A stretch of 24,040 nt of DNA. Origin: an uncultured Clostridium sp. (lineage in GTDB: Bacteria; Bacillota; Clostridia; TANB77; CAG-508). Shown piece by piece: positions 7,104 to 15,508 of this stretch. Numbering within the stretch: position 1 is the first letter of the stretch; every line of letters starts with the position of its first letter. The notes beneath the pieces are model-generated. The model did not search any database. It was not told where the DNA came from and saw only the letters and a list, made by a program, of their open reading frames with translations. The stretch is from positions 1-24,040 of the forward strand of contig CAMMEP010000017.1 in NCBI GenBank assembly GCA_946495905.1, in the 5' to 3' direction. The translations under genes and the position numbers were made by a program.

Positions 7104-8891
7104 CTACTTAACTTTAGCTAGTTTTAATATTACGTCATTTAATTCTCTTTCAAGATTTTTCACTTCTTCTTCTGGCATACTACTTGCATTTTCTAACTTT
7201 TTAATAATATTTTTTCTTATACTAATTAATTTTTCTTTATTATATGTATTTAACAAATCTTCTATACATTTATTAATATCTGCTACTCCAAAATCATCTG
7301 CCATAATTCCAGATAAATAGTTTACTACTTCCTCTTCTTCAAAACAATCTAGTATATTTCCCATGTTATTTTTCTCATATTGCTCATATATTTTCTCTAT
7401 TATCTTTTTATTGATTGGTGCTTTTATGGTATCGATTGTGATAATATCTTTAATTTTATGATAAACTTCTTCTGGATAATTCACTAATATATATATAACC
7501 ATTTTTTCTCTTTTTATTACATCTTCTTCTATCTTTTCAGTTTCTTCTTTTTTAATGTAATTTTTAATTGGTGCTCTTTCTAATACTTTTTTATCACTTG
7601 TTTTGCTATATACTAGTTTATTTACTTCTCCATATATTGCTTCTTTAGAAATCCCATACTCTTTTGCTATTTTCTCGATGTAAACTTCTTTTTCCATATT
7701 ATTGTCTACTTTTGCTAGTATCTTCGCTACTTCATTTAAAAATTTTATTTTATCATTGACATTTTCCAAATTTAATCCTTGTTTTAGTATTTTTACTTTA
7801 AATTCTACTAAAGATATTGCATTGTCAACGCATTTTTGGAATCTTTCTGGTCCATATTTTATAACAAATTCATCTGGGTCTTTTGCTCCATATATTTGAA
7901 GCACACGAATATCACACCCCATATTTTGAAGTATCTCAAGTCCTCTTAATGTAGCTGCTTGTCCAGCACCATCAGCATCATACCCAATTATTATTTGCTC
8001 ACTATTTTTTCTAAGGAGCCTTCCTTGTTGCTCGGTAAGCGCTGTTCCAAGAGAAGCTACTACATTTGTAATACCTCTTTGATATAGAGAAATGGCATCC
8101 ATATATCCTTCTACAATTATTATTTTTTTGGTATCTCCTTTTTTTGCAATATTTAATCCAAAAAGATTTCTACCTTTACTATAAACAATATTTTCTGGTG
8201 AATTAATGTATTTTGGTTTACTATCATCTAGTACTCTTCCACCAAATGCAATAAATTTTCCAGTAGCGTCTTGAATTGGTATCATTAATCTTCTTCTAAA
8301 ACGATCAATAAACATTCCATTATCTGCTTTGTTTACTAAACTTGATGCTAGTATTTCTTCTTCTGTAAATCCTTTTTGTTTTAATAGTTTATATAACTCA
8401 TCAAAAGTTCCAGAATATCCTATTAAAAATGATTTTAAAGTTCTGTTATCTAACTTTCTTTTTTTGATATATTCTTGTGCTTCTTTTGATGTTGGTTTAT
8501 ATAAATTTTCATGATAGAATTTAGCAGTAATTTCATTTATTTCGTAAACTTTTGACTTAAGCATGGCTCTTTTATTATCTTGATAGCTATTGTCTAAAGT
8601 AGGAAGTGTAATATTTGCTCTATTTGCTAGTAATTCTAATGTTTCTCTAAAATCAAGATTTTCTATTTTGCTAACAAAATGGATAACATTTCCTCCAACG
8701 CCACAACCAAAGCAGTGAAAAATTTGTTTATCTGGTGAGACAGAAAAAGAAGGTGATTTTTCTTTATGGAAAGGACATAGTCCAAAAAAGTTTCTACCAC
8801 TTCTTTTTAATACTACATATTGAGATATAACGTCTACGATATCATTACTATTTCTTATTTCTTCAATTAATTCTTCACTATATCTTACCAA
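7104..8891 (-). CDS. dnaG: DNA primase
   Basis: It makes RNA primers for lagging-strand synthesis at the fork, together with the replicative helicase. The 595 residues show the CHC2 zinc domain (Cys39, His42, Cys60, Cys63 in CPFHKEKSPSF and FHCFGCGVGG), the primase core, and the TOPRIM domain with IIIVEGYMDAI near residue 258 and GYDADGAGQ supplying the metal-binding acidic residues. The C-terminal part, which binds DnaB-type helicase, is the least conserved. The start codon is TTG, with GAAAGG about ten bases upstream; the first residues VRYSEELIEEIR agree with family N-termini, so this start is preferred. It is the first gene of the dnaG-rpoD unit. Confidence 0.97.
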   Translation of the reverse strand: MVRYSEELIEEIRNSNDIVDVISQYVVLKRSGRNFFGLCPFHKEKSPSFSVSPDKQIFHCFGCGVGGNVIHFVSKIENLDFRETLELLANRANITLPTLDNSYQDNKRAMLKSKVYEINEITAKFYHENLYKPTSKEAQEYIKKRKLDNRTLKSFLIGYSGTFDELYKLLKQKGFTEEEILASSLVNKADNGMFIDRFRRRLMIPIQDATGKFIAFGGRVLDDSKPKYINSPENIVYSKGRNLFGLNIAKKGDTKKIIIVEGYMDAISLYQRGITNVVASLGTALTEQQGRLLRKNSEQIIIGYDADGAGQAATLRGLEILQNMGCDIRVLQIYGAKDPDEFVIKYGPERFQKCVDNAISLVEFKVKILKQGLNLENVNDKIKFLNEVAKILAKVDNNMEKEVYIEKIAKEYGISKEAIYGEVNKLVYSKTSDKKVLERAPIKNYIKKEETEKIEEDVIKREKMVIYILVNYPEEVYHKIKDIITIDTIKAPINKKIIEKIYEQYEKNNMGNILDCFEEEEVVNYLSGIMADDFGVADINKCIEDLLNTYNKEKLISIRKNIIKKLENASSMPEEEVKNLERELNDVILKLAKVK

Positions 8892-8979
8892 TTTTTTCTA
8901 ACCTTTCTATCATATACTTATTTTATTCGACATAAAGTCTTTAATTCCTTCTTATGAACTTACAATTTTTACCTACAAT

Positions 8980-9010
8980 AAGGTCGCATCTTGTAATAAG
9001 ATACGACCTT
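8980..9010 (-). terminator. Probable terminator or attenuator after carD
   Basis: A 13-bp stem with one mismatch (8980-8992/8998-9010) and a 5-nt loop lies between carD and dnaG. The following sequence on the minus strand (ATTGTA) is a poor T run, so read-through into dnaG-rpoD is possible. A second, weaker AT-rich stem directly follows the carD stop (about 9023-9058). Confidence 0.5.
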
Positions 9011-9058
9011 CCTGCCTTAATTTTCTTATGTTTTTTATTTTTCTTTGTAAGAAAATTT

Positions 9059-9637
9059 TTATAAATTCTCACTTGTTCCTGTTCCATCATATGGAATAAA
9101 TTTGCTTACAATATCTTGATTGATATTAAGATTCTCTTGTGGTAGTTTATACTCATCAAAAGATATGTTTATTTTGTTTTCTACTAATTTTTCTACTTCT
9201 TCTTGAGAAGCATGCTCTGCTAAAACAAGTTCACTTACTAGAATTTGTTTTGCATTATTAAGCATCTTTTTCTCTCCAGTAGATAATCCTTTTTCTTTTT
9301 GTTTAAAGCTTAAATTTCTAACTACATCTGCCACTTCATATATATCTCCGCTTTTCATTTTGTCCATATTATCTCTATATCTCTTATTCCAATTTTGAGA
9401 CATTTCTGTTTCGTTCTCTCCTAATACAGACATTACTTTTGCAGCTTCTTCTTTATTTATAATATTTCTAACGCCAACTTCTTCTGCTTTCGCAGTTGGT
9501 ACCATTACCTTTACTTCTCCTGGCATTTTTATTATGTAATAATTTTGTTTCTCTCCTAAAATGTCTTTTTCTTCTATTGCATCTATTGTTCCAGCTCCAT
9601 GCATTGGATATACTATTTTGTCACCTACATTAAACAT
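9059..9637 (-). CDS. carD: CarD/CdnL-family RNA polymerase-binding regulator
   Basis: CarD-type proteins bind the RNA polymerase beta subunit and stabilise the open complex at many promoters. The 192-residue protein begins with the CarD/TRCF-interaction domain (MFNVGDKIVYPMHGAGTID, then VMVPTAKAEEVGVRNI, to about residue 60). The C-terminal part is all-helical and contains WNKRYRDNMDKMKSGD and a conserved EVADVVRNL segment typical of CdnL. About 25-30 C-terminal residues extend past the usual end. The start is ATG with a perfect AAGGAGG eight bases before. It has its own strong promoter about 80 nt upstream and a terminator-like stem downstream, so it appears monocistronic. Confidence 0.93.
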   Translation of the reverse strand: MFNVGDKIVYPMHGAGTIDAIEEKDILGEKQNYYIIKMPGEVKVMVPTAKAEEVGVRNIINKEEAAKVMSVLGENETEMSQNWNKRYRDNMDKMKSGDIYEVADVVRNLSFKQKEKGLSTGEKKMLNNAKQILVSELVLAEHASQEEVEKLVENKINISFDEYKLPQENLNINQDIVSKFIPYDGTGTSENL

Positions 9638-9718
9638 ATAGGTCCTCCTTTCTAATGTAATTTTTTCAATATATGAAGTTAAAGAAAGGGTTTGTTTCTC
9701 TTTTTCAACTACATTTCT

Positions 9719-9758
9719 ATTATACTACAAAAAATGGCAAAAGTCAAAACTTTTACCA
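9719..9758 (-). promoter_or_regulatory. carD promoter with overlapping palindrome
   Basis: Minus-strand TTGACT (9747-9742), a 17-nt spacer and consensus TATAAT (9724-9719). A 24-nt imperfect palindrome (9735-9758, arms TGGCAAAAGT/ACTTTTACCA, loop CAAA) covers the -35 element and could be an operator. From 9759 to 9949 I see only AT-rich DNA and a weak AACCTT/AAGGTT stem (about 9786-9805). Confidence 0.8.
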
Positions 9759-9949
9759 TTACTTTTTATGTTATTTTGAGCTGAAAACCTTGCCTTAAAA
9801 AGGTTACAAAAAACAAAAATTTTTTTCTAGTTTTTTTGCTCTTGTTTTTAAATTATGTAAATCGTTTTTTGTGTTTTTAGAACCTTAAGTAATTTGATAG
9901 ATTTTCTCTTTTAATTTTTCTCTACTCCTTAGTCGAATCCCATATTATT

Positions 9950-9975
9950 AGGAGGAACTATTTTTAGCTCCTCCT
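9950..9975. terminator. Terminator after dut
   Basis: A GC-containing 10-bp stem (9950-9959/9966-9975, AGGAGGAACT with AGCTCCTCCT) lies 19 nt downstream of the dut stop. The T run (ATTTTTTAT) is on the plus-strand side; on the minus side only AATAATAT follows. It may work in both directions. Confidence 0.6.
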
Positions 9976-9994
9976 ATTTTTTATCCTTCCATTT

Positions 9995-10456
9995 CTACTT
10001 ACTGGTAGATCCAAATCCTCCCATTCTCTCTCCTTCTGCATTATCATCATCTGTTACTAAATATTTTTGGAATATAGCTTGTCCAATTGCATCTCCTTTT
10101 TTAATAACCGTATCTTCTTCTTTTATGTTGTAGAATGCAAACATAATATGTCCATCATTATCTGGATTTCCATAATAATCTTTATCAACTACTCCTACGC
10201 TATTTGCTAGAATTAATCCTTTTTTCTTTGGGTTAGAACTACGATTGTATAGCATTAAAACTTCATCGTCTTGCATATATGCTTTTATTCCTGTTTTTAC
10301 AAGTGTTGGTGCCATTCCTTTTTTAAAACTTGGTATTACAATATCTTCTGCTGCTTCTACATCATATCCTGCAGAATATTTTGTTTTCCTTACTGGTAAG
10401 TTTATTTCTTTATCTTCCCATCCTTTTGCTACTTCAAATCCTCTTTTCTTTTCCAT
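9995..10456 (-). CDS. dut: dUTP diphosphatase (trimeric dUTPase family)
   Basis: It hydrolyses dUTP to dUMP and pyrophosphate, preventing uracil incorporation into DNA and supplying dUMP for thymidylate synthesis. The five dUTPase motifs are present in order within 153 residues: AGYDVEAAEDI (motif 1), RSSNPKKKG (2), GVVDKDYYGN (3, with the catalytic Asp and substrate-ring Tyr), GDAIGQAIFQKY (4) and the flexible C-terminal ERMGGFGSTSK (5), whose Phe stacks on the uracil. The start is ATG with GGGAGGA before it. It is transcribed alone from a strong promoter 140 nt upstream, leaving a long leader. Confidence 0.95.
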   Translation of the reverse strand: MEKKRGFEVAKGWEDKEINLPVRKTKYSAGYDVEAAEDIVIPSFKKGMAPTLVKTGIKAYMQDDEVLMLYNRSSNPKKKGLILANSVGVVDKDYYGNPDNDGHIMFAFYNIKEEDTVIKKGDAIGQAIFQKYLVTDDDNAEGERMGGFGSTSK

Positions 10457-10599
10457 TTTCTATTCCTCCCTTTTTTCTATTTATTACATTAATTTTGAAC
10501 TTTTCGGACACTTCTTTTTATTCAAATGTTAAACTGTTTAAAGTGACCTTTCTGTTTAAGTTTTAGATTTTTATAATAGTCTTCAAACATTCTTTGCTC

Positions 10600-10627
10600 A
10601 TTATATTATATTTTTCTCGTTTGTCAA
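10600..10627 (-). promoter_or_regulatory. dut promoter
   Basis: Minus-strand consensus TTGACA (10627-10622), a 16-nt spacer and consensus TATAAT (10605-10600). The transcript would have a leader of about 135 nt, longer than usual, that includes a 6-1-6 palindrome TTAAACTGTTTAA and a motif shared with the pflA upstream region. Confidence 0.88.
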
Positions 10628-10690
10628 GAAATATATTTTTTTTCGTGTCATATTTTGAAGAAAAAGAATAGAATATACAGAGGTGACATT

Positions 10691-10924
10691 ATGGAAACTA
10701 TACCACTAACCAAACTAGAACTAGGCACCACTGGTAGAATAAAAGAAATTAACTGTAATGAAAGTATAAAAAGAAGATTACTAGATTTAGGTTTAATCCC
10801 TAATACCCCTATTACCCCTATTATGAAAAGTATTGCTGGAGACCCTATTGCTTATGAAGTAAGAAATATTATTCTTGCTATACGAAAGCAAGATGCTGAT
10901 AAAATTATTGTATTTGCCAAATAA
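10691..10924 (+). CDS. feoA: FeoA-type ferrous iron transport protein
   Basis: A 77-residue SH3-like protein that assists the FeoB ferrous iron transporter at the membrane. The family pattern is clear: an N-terminal LTKLELGTTGRIKEI, then IKRRLLDLGLIPNTPITPI, then GDPIAYEVRNIILAIRKQDA and a final hydrophobic strand. I chose the ATG at 10691 because GAGGTGAC lies 6 nt before it; a start 12 codons upstream lacks a ribosome site. It is not next to feoB, which lies 2 kb away on the other strand with sua5 and fic between. A 20-bp hairpin follows. FeoA-domain proteins can act outside the transporter, but the short single-domain form supports FeoA. Confidence 0.88.
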   Translation: METIPLTKLELGTTGRIKEINCNESIKRRLLDLGLIPNTPITPIMKSIAGDPIAYEVRNIILAIRKQDADKIIVFAK

Positions 10925-10980
10925 GTAGTTTTGGAGTATAATGTCTCTGTTAGGATTCATAGCTAATTATATTTTATAAT

Positions 10981-11030
10981 TTAGAGTTATATATTTTTTT
11001 ATTTTTAAAGAAAAAAATATATAACTCTAA
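10981..11030. terminator. Perfect 20-bp hairpin after feoA
   Basis: Arms 10981-11000 and 11011-11030 are exact inverse complements with a 10-nt loop. The stem is almost all A/T except the TTAGAGTT/AACTCTAA base. It lies between feoA and sua5 and may end feoA transcription, although no T run follows. The 9-bp base TTAGAGTTA/TAACTCTAA is also found at the base of repeat B2. Confidence 0.5.
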
Positions 11031-11062
11031 CTTGAACTAATTATAAACAGGAGGTCTTTATC

Positions 11063-12076
11063 TTGTACCAATACATTGATTTAAAGAATACAAATGATTT
11101 TTCGAAATTAAAAGATGCTGCTAAAATAATTCAGTCTGGTGGGCTTGTTTTGTTTCCTACCGAAACTGTATATGGATTAGGTGCAAATGGATTAGATGAA
11201 AATGCAGTAAAGAAAATATACCTTGCCAAAGGAAGAAGTTTTAATAATCCAATTAATTTATTAGTAAGTAATATGGAAATGGTAGAATCAGTAGCAAAAA
11301 ATATTTCTCCTTTGGAATATCAATTAATGGAAGCATTTTTTCCAGGTCCTTTTACCATTATTTTAGAGAAACGAGAAATCGTACCAGATATAGTAACAGC
11401 TGGTCAAAATTACGTTGGAGTTCGCAACTCAAGTGGCGTTATCGCTAAAAAGCTAGTAGAATATTCTGGCGTTCCTATTGCTGCGCCAAGTGCTAATATC
11501 TCTGGAAAACTCAGTGGTACAAGCTTTGAAGATATCGTAAAAGATTTTAAAAATAACATAGATTTTGCTATTGATGGTGGAAACAGTGAAATTGGAATTG
11601 AATCTACTATTGTAAAAGTAATAAACGGTGTACCTCATATTTTAAGACCTGGAAGTATTACTGAAGAACAACTATTGCAATTTGCACCAACTGTAATAAA
11701 AGATTTTGAGGATGCAAATTCTTCTAATGTAAATCATGCGCCCCACTATACTCCAAATAGTAATTGCCTTTTAGTTTATAGCAAAGATAATAAAAAAATG
11801 GTAGATGAAATTAACAAAATCGCTGCCCAATACCATAATCCTTGTATTTTGGCCTCCCATGAAAATTTATCTTGTTATGAAGGCAAATCAGTAATTGATA
11901 TTGGTTCTCAATATAATTTAAATGAAATTGCTAAAAATATTTTTTCTTGTTTACAAAAAGCGGATAGCTTTAAACCGGATATTGTGATTATGGAAGGAGT
12001 AGAGAAAAAGGGTATCGGAATTGCTATTATGAATAGACTTATGAGGGCTTGTAAGGATAATTACATAGAAATTTAA
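11063..12076 (+). CDS. sua5: L-threonylcarbamoyladenylate synthase (Sua5/YwlC)
   Basis: It makes threonylcarbamoyl-AMP from threonine, bicarbonate and ATP, the first step of the t6A37 modification of tRNAs that read ANN codons. The 337 residues show the YrdC/Sua5 domain: the loop FPTETVYGLGANG (about 32-44), KGRSFNNPINLLVS, PGPFTIILEK, SSGVIAKKL, PIAAPSANISGKLSGTS, GIESTIVKV and LRPGSIT. The C-terminal Sua5 domain follows (about 230-337). The length is that of Sua5-type, not short YrdC-type, proteins. The start is TTG, supported by CAGGAGG 8 nt before. It stands alone on the plus strand and shares a bidirectional terminator with fic. Confidence 0.95.
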   Translation: MYQYIDLKNTNDFSKLKDAAKIIQSGGLVLFPTETVYGLGANGLDENAVKKIYLAKGRSFNNPINLLVSNMEMVESVAKNISPLEYQLMEAFFPGPFTIILEKREIVPDIVTAGQNYVGVRNSSGVIAKKLVEYSGVPIAAPSANISGKLSGTSFEDIVKDFKNNIDFAIDGGNSEIGIESTIVKVINGVPHILRPGSITEEQLLQFAPTVIKDFEDANSSNVNHAPHYTPNSNCLLVYSKDNKKMVDEINKIAAQYHNPCILASHENLSCYEGKSVIDIGSQYNLNEIAKNIFSCLQKADSFKPDIVIMEGVEKKGIGIAIMNRLMRACKDNYIEI

Positions 12077-12100
12077 AAAACGACATTTTCATGCCGTTTT
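12077..12100. terminator. Bidirectional terminator, sua5/fic
   Basis: A 10-bp stem with one mismatch (12077-12086/12091-12100), a TTTC loop, an A run on one side and T-rich sequence on the other, placed between two convergent genes; its edge overlaps the fic stop codon. Confidence 0.75.
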
Positions 12101-12761
12101 AATTATTTTTAAATGTAATACCATCAATACATTCTTCAAAAATAAACTGCTTGATTTTTTCTTTATTGTCTGTACTATAATATTCTGACAATAATGAAGT
12201 AAATTCCTCTAATTTATTATCTGGAACTTTTATAATTCCATTACCATTTTCAATCATTATTTTATTAGCACAGATTGTACTAGTTCTTTTATTTCCATCC
12301 CAAAATAATTGACCTTTCATTCCATAAAGCATATATTCTATTGCTCTTTCGGTCGTATTCTCTATGTTTAGTATCTCTTTTATTTTTTCTTCTACTTTTC
12401 CTTTTTCTGGTATTTCTGGAATGTAGTCTGTACCCGTTATTTCGACTCTGCCATTTCGTAATGTTCCCCAAAATATACTTTCATTTCTAGCAACAAATCC
12501 ATTTATTTTACAAATAAAATCTAAATTAAATTCTTCGTGAATGTTATTTATTACATATTCCCATGCATCTCTTAAATTTAATATGCACTGAATTTCATCA
12601 ATTTTTAAATTAGGAACATTAATGCCTTCTAATATTGTTTTTGTTTGCGGAAATGTTACATTTAATCCTTCCATTCTTGCATTTGCATACACATTATCTA
12701 CTAAATTTCTTTTTGCTAAAAATATATTTTGTTCTAAGGTTAAATTATATTTATTTTCCAT
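12099..12761 (-). CDS. Fic-domain protein with altered catalytic motif
   Basis: Fic proteins transfer AMP or other phosphate-containing groups to hydroxyl side chains of target proteins. The 220-residue sequence keeps the Fic core order: an N-terminal helix with ARMEGLNVT (28-36), which resembles the inhibitory helix motif (S/T)xxxEG; FWGTLRNGRVEITGTDYIP (98-115), the beta-flap region; and the core GQLFWDGNKRTS (150-161). The canonical motif is HPFxDGNKRT; here Gln151 and Leu152 replace His-Pro, so the catalytic base is missing while the phosphate-binding loop is kept. Relatives with this change may exist as a subgroup. The start is ATG with GGAGGAC before it. It has its own AT-rich promoter and lies just after feoB. 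Confidence 0.8.
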   Translation of the reverse strand: MENKYNLTLEQNIFLAKRNLVDNVYANARMEGLNVTFPQTKTILEGINVPNLKIDEIQCILNLRDAWEYVINNIHEEFNLDFICKINGFVARNESIFWGTLRNGRVEITGTDYIPEIPEKGKVEEKIKEILNIENTTERAIEYMLYGMKGQLFWDGNKRTSTICANKIMIENGNGIIKVPDNKLEEFTSLLSEYYSTDNKEKIKQFIFEECIDGITFKNN

Positions 12762-12839
12762 TTTTGTCCTCCAAATTTTCCTATTTTTCTGATAATTTTC
12801 ATTTATTAATTTCCTATTACTTCTATTATTTTATCACAT

Positions 12840-12868
12840 ATATTATCAAAATAAAATAATTATTTCAA
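12840..12868 (-). promoter_or_regulatory. fic promoter
   Basis: Minus-strand TTGAAA (12868-12863), 17-nt spacer and TAATAT (12845-12840), in the 115-nt gap between feoB and fic. The gap is almost pure A/T, so the match is only moderately informative. Confidence 0.5.
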
Positions 12869-12876
12869 TAATATTT

Positions 12877-15034
12877 TTATAGGATAGACATAACCACATT
12901 CCACACTCCTGTTGTAATCATACAAATAACTATTCCGCATACGGTCGGAATGATAAACCCTAATATAGACCATTTCCAGCTTCCTGTCTCTTTTTTGATT
13001 GTCATTAGTGTAGTAGTACATGGAAAATGTAATAGGGTAAATAACATTACATTTATAGCTGTTAAAAGTGTCCATCCATTTTGTATTAAAATTTGACCTA
13101 TTGTCATTGTATTTTCTAAATCTACTAATGTTCCGCTTCCCATATAGCACATAAGAATGATAGGAAGTACAATTTCATTTGCCGGAATACCTAATATAAA
13201 GCCAGTTAAAATATAGCCATCCATTCCCATTAATTTGGCAAGTGGATCAAAGAAATTTGCTATATATGTTAAGATACTTATATTTCCAATGTTGATATTC
13301 GCAAATAGCCAAATAACGAGACCTGCTGGTGCTGCTACCGCAATGGCTCTACCAAGTACAAATAATGTTCTATCAAATATCGACCTTACAATAACTTGCC
13401 CTATTTGTGGTTTTCTATATGGTGGAAGTTCTAGTACAAAAAAAGAACTCTTCCCTTTTAATATTGTTTTTGATAAAAGCTTTGATATGAAAAGCGTCAT
13501 TCCTATTCCAATAAGTACTACCACTAAAACAGTAATTGTAGCAATAAGCGAAGAATTTACTCCCCCTACTAATCCTCCAATAAATATACTCGCTATGGTA
13601 ATTAGAAAAGGAAATCTTCCATTGCATGGTATAAAGGCATTTGTGAGTATAGCTATTAATTTTTCTCTTGGTGAATCAATAATTCTACATCCAGTAACCC
13701 CTGCACTATTACATCCAAATCCCATGCACATGGTAAGTGCTTGTTTTCCTGAACTTCCTGCTTTTCTAAAAAATTTATCTAAATTAAAAGCTATACGAGG
13801 TAAAAAGCCTAAATCTTCTAGTAACGTAAACAATGGAAAAAAGATTGCCATTGGTGGTAACATTACTGCAATAATCCAGGTTAATGTTTTGTATATACCA
13901 TCAATTATTACTCCTTTTAGCCATTCTGGTGCTGAAAAGAATTCAAATACAGTTACTATTTTTCCTTCTAGCCATCCAAAAAAATTAGATAGCCATTCCG
14001 ATGGATAATTAGCACCTGTTATTGTTAGCCAAAATATCACTCCTAAAAATAGTAACATTATGGGTATGCCCCATACTTTTGAAGTAAGTATTTTATCTAT
14101 TTTTCTATCTTTTATGTTATATTCTTCTTTTTCTAAAGTTACAACATCCTTAGCTACATTTTCCGATACGAAGATTACACTTGAAATTAAATCATCTTTT
14201 CTATTTTCTTGCTTTACCCCATTAAATTCTAATATATCTTCCACTTCTTGTTTTATTTCTTGTATTTTTTCATTTTGGGTTAAATCAATTTTTAAATTTT
14301 CTTCTATCTTTTTTATTATTTTTTCATTACCATCTATTATTTTTAAACATATCCATCTTGCTAATTTTTTTCTTTTCTTTGGTAAGATTTCTTCTATATA
14401 GCTCTCTAATTTTTCTACTGCTTCTTCTATATAACCTTTATACTTTACTTTCTTAGGATTTAACTCTACTTTTCCTTTGCATACCCTTTCTACTTGTTCC
14501 ATTAATGCATTTAATGTTTTCTTTTTTCTTGCAATGGTACCAACTACTGGTACTCCAAGTCTTTTTTCTAATTCTTTAAAATTAATATGTATCCCTTTTT
14601 TCTTTGCTTCATCTAATAAATTTACACATACTATTACTTTGTCTGTTATCTCCATAATTTGATACACTAAATTTAGATTTCTTTCTAAAGAAGTTGCATC
14701 TAAAATAACTACGGTAGTATCTGGATTTCCAAAACAAATATAATCTCTTGCAATCTCTTCTTCCTCTGAATTAGACATAATGGAATATGTCCCAGGTATA
14801 TCTACTAATAAAAACTTAGTTTTATGATATTCACATATTCCAGTAGCATTGGCAACTGTTTTTCCGTGGCCAATTTCCAGTATGTTGGTGAAGCCCTGTA
14901 AGTCCATTAAAAATAGTAGACTTTCCTACATTTGGATTCCCAGCAATTGCTACTTTATACTTACATTCCTTGATTTTTTGTATATTTTCTTCTTTTAGTA
15001 CTTTATTTCCTACGGAAGATTTTGTAAGTCCCAT
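12877..15034 (-). pseudogene. feoB: FeoB ferrous iron transporter, frameshifted
   Basis: FeoB is a membrane GTPase-linked Fe2+ importer. Two overlapping frames together give about 718 residues, a normal FeoB length. The first frame (15034 down) starts at ATG and holds the P-loop GNPNVGKST (32-40) and GLHQHTGNWP. The second frame continues with GKTVANATGICEY, the G3 DIPGTYS, the G4 NLLDE, an extended cytosolic part, and the transmembrane region including CMGFGCNSAGVTGC and NAFIPCNGRFPF. The switch falls at TGG-CCA-C-GGA: one extra C, plus-strand position about 14866, breaks the frame. Removing it restores a continuous product. No slippery heptamer is visible, so this is a real mutation or a sequencing error. 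The leader contains repeat B1. Confidence 0.9.
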
Positions 15035-15067
15035 ATTTTTTCACCTTTCTTTCTCAAGGCACAAATC

Positions 15068-15193
15068 AGGTTGGAAAAAAATTAAATTTTGACTAGGAAA
15101 ACGAATTTAAAATTTATGAGGCGTACTTTGTGTACGTTGATTAAATTTTAAATGAAGTTTGACAACGTCAAAATTGTAATTTTTTTTCAACCT
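15068..15193 (-). repeat. Repeat family B, copy 1 (feoB leader)
   Basis: A nested palindrome. The outer arms 15068-15093 and 15167-15193 pair over about 26 bp (with few mismatches), the middle arms 15105-15116/15142-15153 pair perfectly (12 bp), and the centre is a CGTAC-TTTGT-GTACG hairpin (15122-15136). The central 34 nt match copy 2 at 31 positions. On the feoB-sense strand the structure lies between the inferred promoter and the gene, ending 33 nt before the start codon. Confidence 0.8.
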
Positions 15194-15216
15194 TCCTCCT
15201 TTCAAATGAATACTAT

Positions 15217-15246
15217 ATTATATGTTGGAACTATCTTATTTGTTAA
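15217..15246 (-). promoter_or_regulatory. Probable feoB promoter
   Basis: Minus-strand TTAACA (15246-15241), 18-nt spacer, consensus TATAAT (15222-15217). The transcript would carry repeat B1 in a leader of about 175 nt. An unused AAAGGAGG site follows the start point and precedes B1. Confidence 0.6.
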
Positions 15247-15508
15247 TTGCTTATGTATTAATCTCCAAAACTACTATATATGGTTATGAATATTGCTCAT
15301 GTTATCAAAACTCTTAACCTAACTCAGTTTGAGACCCGTCTTTCTATTCTTCTTTCGCACAACGAAAATCTGATGTGCAAATACTTTGTATTCCACACAC
15401 CAGATTATACACTACTGATTATTTGGTTAAAATATCCTCAGATTTTTTTACCCATTAGACTATACATCCTAACACAGTCGCATCACACTTAGGTTGAAAC
15501 CGTCCTTT
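15247..15508. other. Intergenic region without a gene
   Basis: About 260 nt between the feoB promoter and the end of the frameshifted prepilin-like gene. The base composition is less AT-rich than other gaps. One hairpin is visible (15369-15405, TCTGATGTG pairing with CACACACCAGA plus inner pairs). No ORF, tRNA or recognisable RNA; it may hold remains of sequence downstream of the prepilin-like gene. Confidence 0.5.

Noticed and set aside
5745..7111. Plus-strand open frames opposite rpoD
   Set aside because: They are antisense to rpoD, made of Phe/Ser/Leu-rich sequence that mirrors the Lys/Glu-rich tail, and have no ribosome sites.
13235..14401. Plus-strand open frames opposite feoB
   Set aside because: Long only because feoB codon use leaves few stops on the other strand; no recognisable domain.
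14866..14875. Programmed frameshift in feoB
   Set aside because: No slippery heptamer, no conserved stimulatory element and no precedent in FeoB; a one-base insertion explains it.
15172..15215. Short coding frame starting TTG after AAGGAGG inside repeat B1 (minus strand)
   Set aside because: Only about 28 codons, very short spacing from the ribosome site to the start, and it consists of the palindrome itself; not enough for a gene call.
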